Shown here: positions 6,301 through 8,072 of the stretch, piece by piece
Position numbering within the stretch: the first letter of the stretch is position 1
Layout: every line of letters begins with the position of its first letter
Notes under the pieces: model-generated
What the model was told of the DNA's origin: nothing
Database searches by the model: none
What the model saw: only the letters and a program-made list of their open reading frames with translations
Translations under genes and position numbers: made by a program
Assembly (NCBI GenBank): GCA_036787815.1
Contig: DAIQOP010000174.1
Coordinates: 1 to 8,072 of the forward strand
Length of the DNA stretch: 8,072 nt
Source of the DNA: DATBAK01 sp036787815
GTDB taxonomy: Bacteria > Actinomycetota > Acidimicrobiia > IMCC26256 > PALSA-610
Reading direction: 5' to 3'

Positions 6301-6885
6301 CAGCAGATCGGTGAGCCGGAGCAGGTTCGCCTCGGTCGCTTCGAGACGCCGCTCGGCCTTCTCCTTGCGCTTGCGGTACTTGAGCACCCCCGCGGCTTCC
6401 TCGATGATCGCCCGGCGATCCTCGGGGCGCGCGTTGAGCACCGCGTCGAGCTGGCCCTGACCGACGATGACGTGCTGCTGGCGGCCGATGCCCGAGTCGG
6501 AGAGCAGGTCCTGGATGTCGAGCAGCCGGCACGGTGCGCCGTTGATCGCGTACTCCGACTCCCCCGTGCGGAACAGGGTGCGAGTGATCGTCACCTCGGA
6601 GAACTCGATCGGGAGCAGGTGCGAGGCGTTGTCGATGGTGAGCGACACCTCGGCGCGTCCGAGCGCGGGGCGGTCGGCGGTCCCGGCGAAGATGACGTCG
6701 TCCATCTTCCCGCCCCGCAGCGCCCGCGCGCCCTGCGCGCCGAGCACCCACGCGACGGCGTCGACGAGGTTCGACTTGCCCGACCCGTTCGGCCCGACGA
6801 CGACGGCGACGCCCGGCTCGAACTCGAGCGTCGTCTTCTCCGCGAACGACTTGAACCCTTTGAGGGTCAACGATCTCAGGAACAT
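3301..6885 (-). CDS. smc: chromosome condensation and segregation protein SMC
   Basis: SMC dimers, with ScpA and ScpB, form the ATP-driven condensin ring that organises and separates bacterial chromosomes. The 1194-residue product has the full layout. The N-terminal head holds Walker A GPNGSGKSN (31-39), the RGGKMDDVIFAG segment (57-68) and Q-loop IVGQGQ (140-145). The first coiled-coil arm runs about 170-510, the hinge about 514-665 and the second arm about 670-990. The C-terminal head starts GPVNPLAL (about 992) with NFSGLFATLFPGG (1051-1063), signature LSGGERSLTALA (1097-1108), Walker B FYLMDEVEAALDD (1121-1133) and a switch-type His in VVSHQ (1157). Length is normal. ATG 6885 gives the canonical MFLRSLTLKGFKSF start, with GGTGAG close upstream. 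The arms are rich in Ala, Arg and Glu as expected at this GC content. The stop is TAG at 3301; ftsY begins 63 bases further on. Confidence 0.98.
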   Translation of the reverse strand: MFLRSLTLKGFKSFAEKTTLEFEPGVAVVVGPNGSGKSNLVDAVAWVLGAQGARALRGGKMDDVIFAGTADRPALGRAEVSLTIDNASHLLPIEFSEVTITRTLFRTGESEYAINGAPCRLLDIQDLLSDSGIGRQQHVIVGQGQLDAVLNARPEDRRAIIEEAAGVLKYRKRKEKAERRLEATEANLLRLTDLLREVRRQLRPLERQADAARRHDGLTESLRDIRLFLAGRDIEVLTTRLDRRRTRRNELGTTEAELRARLRVLDADVASAEHDLSRPGDDDVADLLMRVESARERGRGLQALVVERARGLERELAAAADEGVVETLVADAASVRDELVIVDTDREALRPLLDTARAAAARAEECRAALEDAGGPPPDARRAAEQELEAATERWREALADSDALRARIDALTVDLPSVREQLASAEQALDALEPERQRAHAARATAAEAFRAIEAMVEPEHGPQGDERRAAEQAHDTANAAVRDDEAEAARGRARADTLAAALAEEQAAAGGEAIRELPGVLGPLLDHLDVVPGTEAAVEAAMGPQLHALVVDGGPAARAAVERLRDGEASALLLVADRFLRPTASALTHPPDGRPLLECVRSRRADLDALVRALLARVVLVEGGWRAALDLALDNPDIVAVTRDGDRFGGSTPWRIGPAGKSAVTPSTLADARARADDAEVGAVASRNALAGARRRLDAAREAEAEARRARQVEYDDARRALAAAESAVRDTEVALASATERRASLESRLAELEPRLLDLPARAAEAERRTAEADAQRARARRAVDAAVTVEREASAARRAAEARYEEARGEADRLRHEAEVRAAGVDERRGLLVRRLAEIEQRLAARPDEEAAAQRRRADLQSRAAAVQVLGERLRVRLRTGDALAERLRKRRERESEVARAAGRRLDGLRTERAEAERRLAELREQLNRLELEEAETRMRLEAAVENLRREFECEPEIAIAASAPELPEGTTAAGRARELERELRLLGPVNPLALGEYEALQERHEFLEAQLDDVKSSRRELARVIRSVDAEIVIVFEAAFADVAKNFSGLFATLFPGGSGRLTLTDPSDPLSTGIEIEARPSGKNVRRLSLLSGGERSLTALAYLFSVFRARPSPFYLMDEVEAALDDVNLHRFLDLLHEFRNEAQLLVVSHQKRTMEAADVLYGVSLPPGGSSRVVSQRMRELEYEEI

Positions 6886-6963
6886 GATCTCACCGACAAG
6901 ACGGCCCCTCCTCCACCCCGGATCGTAGGCGCGGCACTCGGTGAAACGGGCGGATGAGCCGGG
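6886..6963 (-). promoter_or_regulatory. mutM-smc spacer with the smc ribosome-binding site
   Basis: This 78-base gap contains GGTGAG (6889-6894) 3 bases before the smc ATG, which resembles the GGTGATC part of the anti-Shine-Dalgarno complement. It also holds a purine-rich GGAGGAGGGG stretch about 20 bases up and a TACGAT (6922-6927) fitting a -10 pattern. No convincing -35 box or terminator hairpin is visible, so a separate smc promoter is only possible. Confidence 0.35.
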
Positions 6964-7794
6964 TTACACCTGGCAGGCCTCGCAGAAGAACAGGGGCCGG
7001 TTCGAGACCCGCACCTTCACCAGGGGCCGCCGGCAGCGCCGGCAGGCCTCGCCCTCGCGCTCGTAGACCTTGAGGTGGTGGGGCTCACCCGAGGCCGAGT
7101 GGTCGATGCCGTTGTCGTCTCCCCGCGACCCCGCGTACTTCACCGCTTCCTGCACGGTCTCGACGATGGCACGGTAGAGGCGCCGCACCTCCTGGTCGGT
7201 GAGCGAATCGCTCTCGCGGTCCCAGCGCAATCCGGCGGCGAAGAGGATCTCGTCGCTGTAGACCGGACCGATACCGGTGATGACCGCCGAATCCATGAGC
7301 AGCGACTTCAACTTCGCCCGGCGTGAGGCGATGATCCGGCCGAAGTCGATCCACGAGATCGACGCCTCGAGCGGATCGATCCCCGACGTCGCGAAGTCGC
7401 TCACCTGCTCGGCGATGCCCTCGAGAGGCGTGACGAACATCTCGCCGGCGGTCTTGGGGTCGGAGTACCGCAACTGCCCGCCCTGCGTGAAGGTGATCAC
7501 GACGTGCGTGCCCTTGGTGACCGACGTGCGCGCCGTCTTCGAGCGCACCAACGAGCCCGTCGGACCGAGGTCGACGAGCAGCACGTCGGGACCGTCGAGG
7601 CGGAGCAGGAGGTAGCGACCGCGCCGCTCCACGCCCGTGATCTTGCGGCCGTCGAGCGCCCCCACGAACTGCTTCTTCGTGCGGTGCCGGCGAATGGGCT
7701 TCAGCCCGTCGACCTCCACCGACTTGATCTTGCGGCCCACGATGTCGCGCTCGAGATCTCGGCGCAGCACCTCTATCTCAGGTAGCTCCGGCAT
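6964..7794 (-). CDS. mutM: Fpg/MutM-family DNA glycosylase (divergent)
   Basis: Fpg-family enzymes excise oxidised bases such as 8-oxoguanine and cut the abasic site. The 276-residue product begins MPELPEIE, keeping the catalytic Pro and Glu (residues 2 and 3 with Met counted). It ends with a complete zinc finger: Cys251, Cys254, Cys271 and Cys274, with Arg266 in the position of the DNA-binding arginine. Length is typical. Several usually conserved positions differ: the Lys of the 'KYLL' segment is Arg60, 'GMSG' reads GPTG (77-80), 'DPRRFG' reads DPKTAG (112-117), and 'GxGNxYxxE' reads GIGPVYSDE (174-182). The family's lesion-binding loop region is also atypical (about 221-240). It may therefore be an Fpg/Nei-like paralogue with altered substrate range. 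The start is ATG 7794, behind AGGAGG; the gene overlaps rnc by 17 bases, matching the actinobacterial rnc-mutM-smc order. Confidence 0.87.
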   Translation of the reverse strand: MPELPEIEVLRRDLERDIVGRKIKSVEVDGLKPIRRHRTKKQFVGALDGRKITGVERRGRYLLLRLDGPDVLLVDLGPTGSLVRSKTARTSVTKGTHVVITFTQGGQLRYSDPKTAGEMFVTPLEGIAEQVSDFATSGIDPLEASISWIDFGRIIASRRAKLKSLLMDSAVITGIGPVYSDEILFAAGLRWDRESDSLTDQEVRRLYRAIVETVQEAVKYAGSRGDDNGIDHSASGEPHHLKVYEREGEACRRCRRPLVKVRVSNRPLFFCEACQV

Positions 7795-8072
7795 CCTGGC
7801 CCCCCTCCTGCAAACCCGACCAGGCGATCCACGCCGCCGCCTGCTCGGCTTCCTTCTTCGAGTTCCCCTCGCCGGCACCCGACGCTTGACCGTCGAGCAG
7901 CACGACCGCGAAGAACCGCTTCGCGTGGTCGGGGCCCTCGTCACGCACCTGGTAACGCGGCCGGCCGACGTTGCGCGCCGCCGCCAACTCCTGGAGGCGC
8001 GTCTTGTAGTCACGTCCGCCGGGGCCGGTGGCGGCCTCACCGATGCGAGTGCCGAAGCGAGTCAGCACCAAC
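7778..8072 (-). CDS. rnc: ribonuclease III, C-terminal dsRNA-binding domain (partial)
   Basis: RNase III cuts double-stranded RNA and matures rRNA precursors. Only the last 98 or so codons are in the window; the catalytic domain lies beyond the right edge. The visible part starts in a linker (RIGEAATGPGG), then a complete dsRNA-binding domain: DYKTRLQELAAARN, then RPRYQVRDEGPDHAKRFFAVVLLDG, then GEGNSKKEAEQAAAWIAW. The conserved KKEAEQAAA helix, which contacts the RNA phosphates, is intact. A short Gly-rich tail ends at TGA 7778. There is no start codon inside the window; the frame runs to the edge. The gene overlaps the mutM-like start by 17 bases, so the two are likely co-transcribed and translationally coupled. 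Confidence 0.95.
   Translation of the reverse strand, partial: LVLTRFGTRIGEAATGPGGRDYKTRLQELAAARNVGRPRYQVRDEGPDHAKRFFAVVLLDGQASGAGEGNSKKEAEQAAAWIAWSGLQEGGQDAGAT
7804..7809 (-). promoter_or_regulatory. Shine-Dalgarno for the mutM-like gene
   Basis: AGGAGG on the minus strand with a 9-base spacer to ATG 7794, located inside the rnc coding sequence. It fixes the start at MPELPE although the frame is open further upstream, and it allows re-initiation by ribosomes finishing rnc. Confidence 0.8.

Noticed and set aside
1987..6957. A 4.97-kb stop-free frame on the plus strand, antisense to ftsY and smc
   Set aside because: Its product is an Arg/Glu/Leu-rich low-complexity string without any domain. 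It is the codon-position shadow of smc and ftsY at very high GC, and it runs across gene boundaries. No ribosome-binding site or promoter supports it.
7795..8040. Upstream extension of the Fpg-like protein by 82 residues
   Set aside because: The extension is an Arg-rich shadow of rnc. MPELPE must be at the N-terminus for catalysis, and a strong AGGAGG precedes ATG 7794.

Overview
The window is very GC-rich, and every gene lies on the minus strand, so they are transcribed from the right edge to the left. In transcription order they are rnc (C-terminal end only), a mutM/fpg-family DNA glycosylase, smc, ftsY, ffh, rpsP and the start of a khpA-like KH-domain gene. This order, GTG starts on three genes (ffh, rpsP, khpA), Arg/Ala-rich proteins and an FtsY with an N-terminal membrane helix point to a high-GC actinobacterium (Actinomycetota). 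Acidimicrobiia or a relative is my best guess from sequence flavour. That is inference, because there is no rRNA in the window.

Layout from right to left: 8072-7778 is the RNase III dsRNA-binding domain. It overlaps by 17 bases the start of the Fpg-like glycosylase (7794-6964), which has its own strong Shine-Dalgarno inside rnc. A 78-base gap leads to smc (6885-3301), a full-length chromosome-condensation ATPase. A 63-base gap leads to ftsY (3237-2071), the SRP receptor GTPase. A 155-base spacer with a long-range hairpin and a 21-base imperfect direct repeat leads to ffh (1915-566), the SRP GTPase. A 113-base spacer with a GC hairpin, a possible -10 box and a 9-base direct repeat leads to rpsP (452-102). 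The rpsP stop overlaps the GTG of the khpA-like gene (105-1), which runs off the left edge.

Functionally this is a core housekeeping cluster: RNA processing (RNase III), repair of oxidised bases (Fpg family), chromosome organisation (SMC), co-translational membrane targeting (FtsY and Ffh, which form the receptor-SRP GTPase pair) and ribosome structure (S16), with a small RNA-binding protein. I see no mobile element, CRISPR array, tRNA, rRNA, phage or defence gene, and no previously undescribed system. The most notable points are: the Fpg-like protein keeps the catalytic N-terminus and zinc finger but differs at several positions that are usually conserved for lesion recognition; the two spacers flanking ffh carry repeats and hairpins; and FtsY, S16 and the KH protein each have a low-complexity extension.
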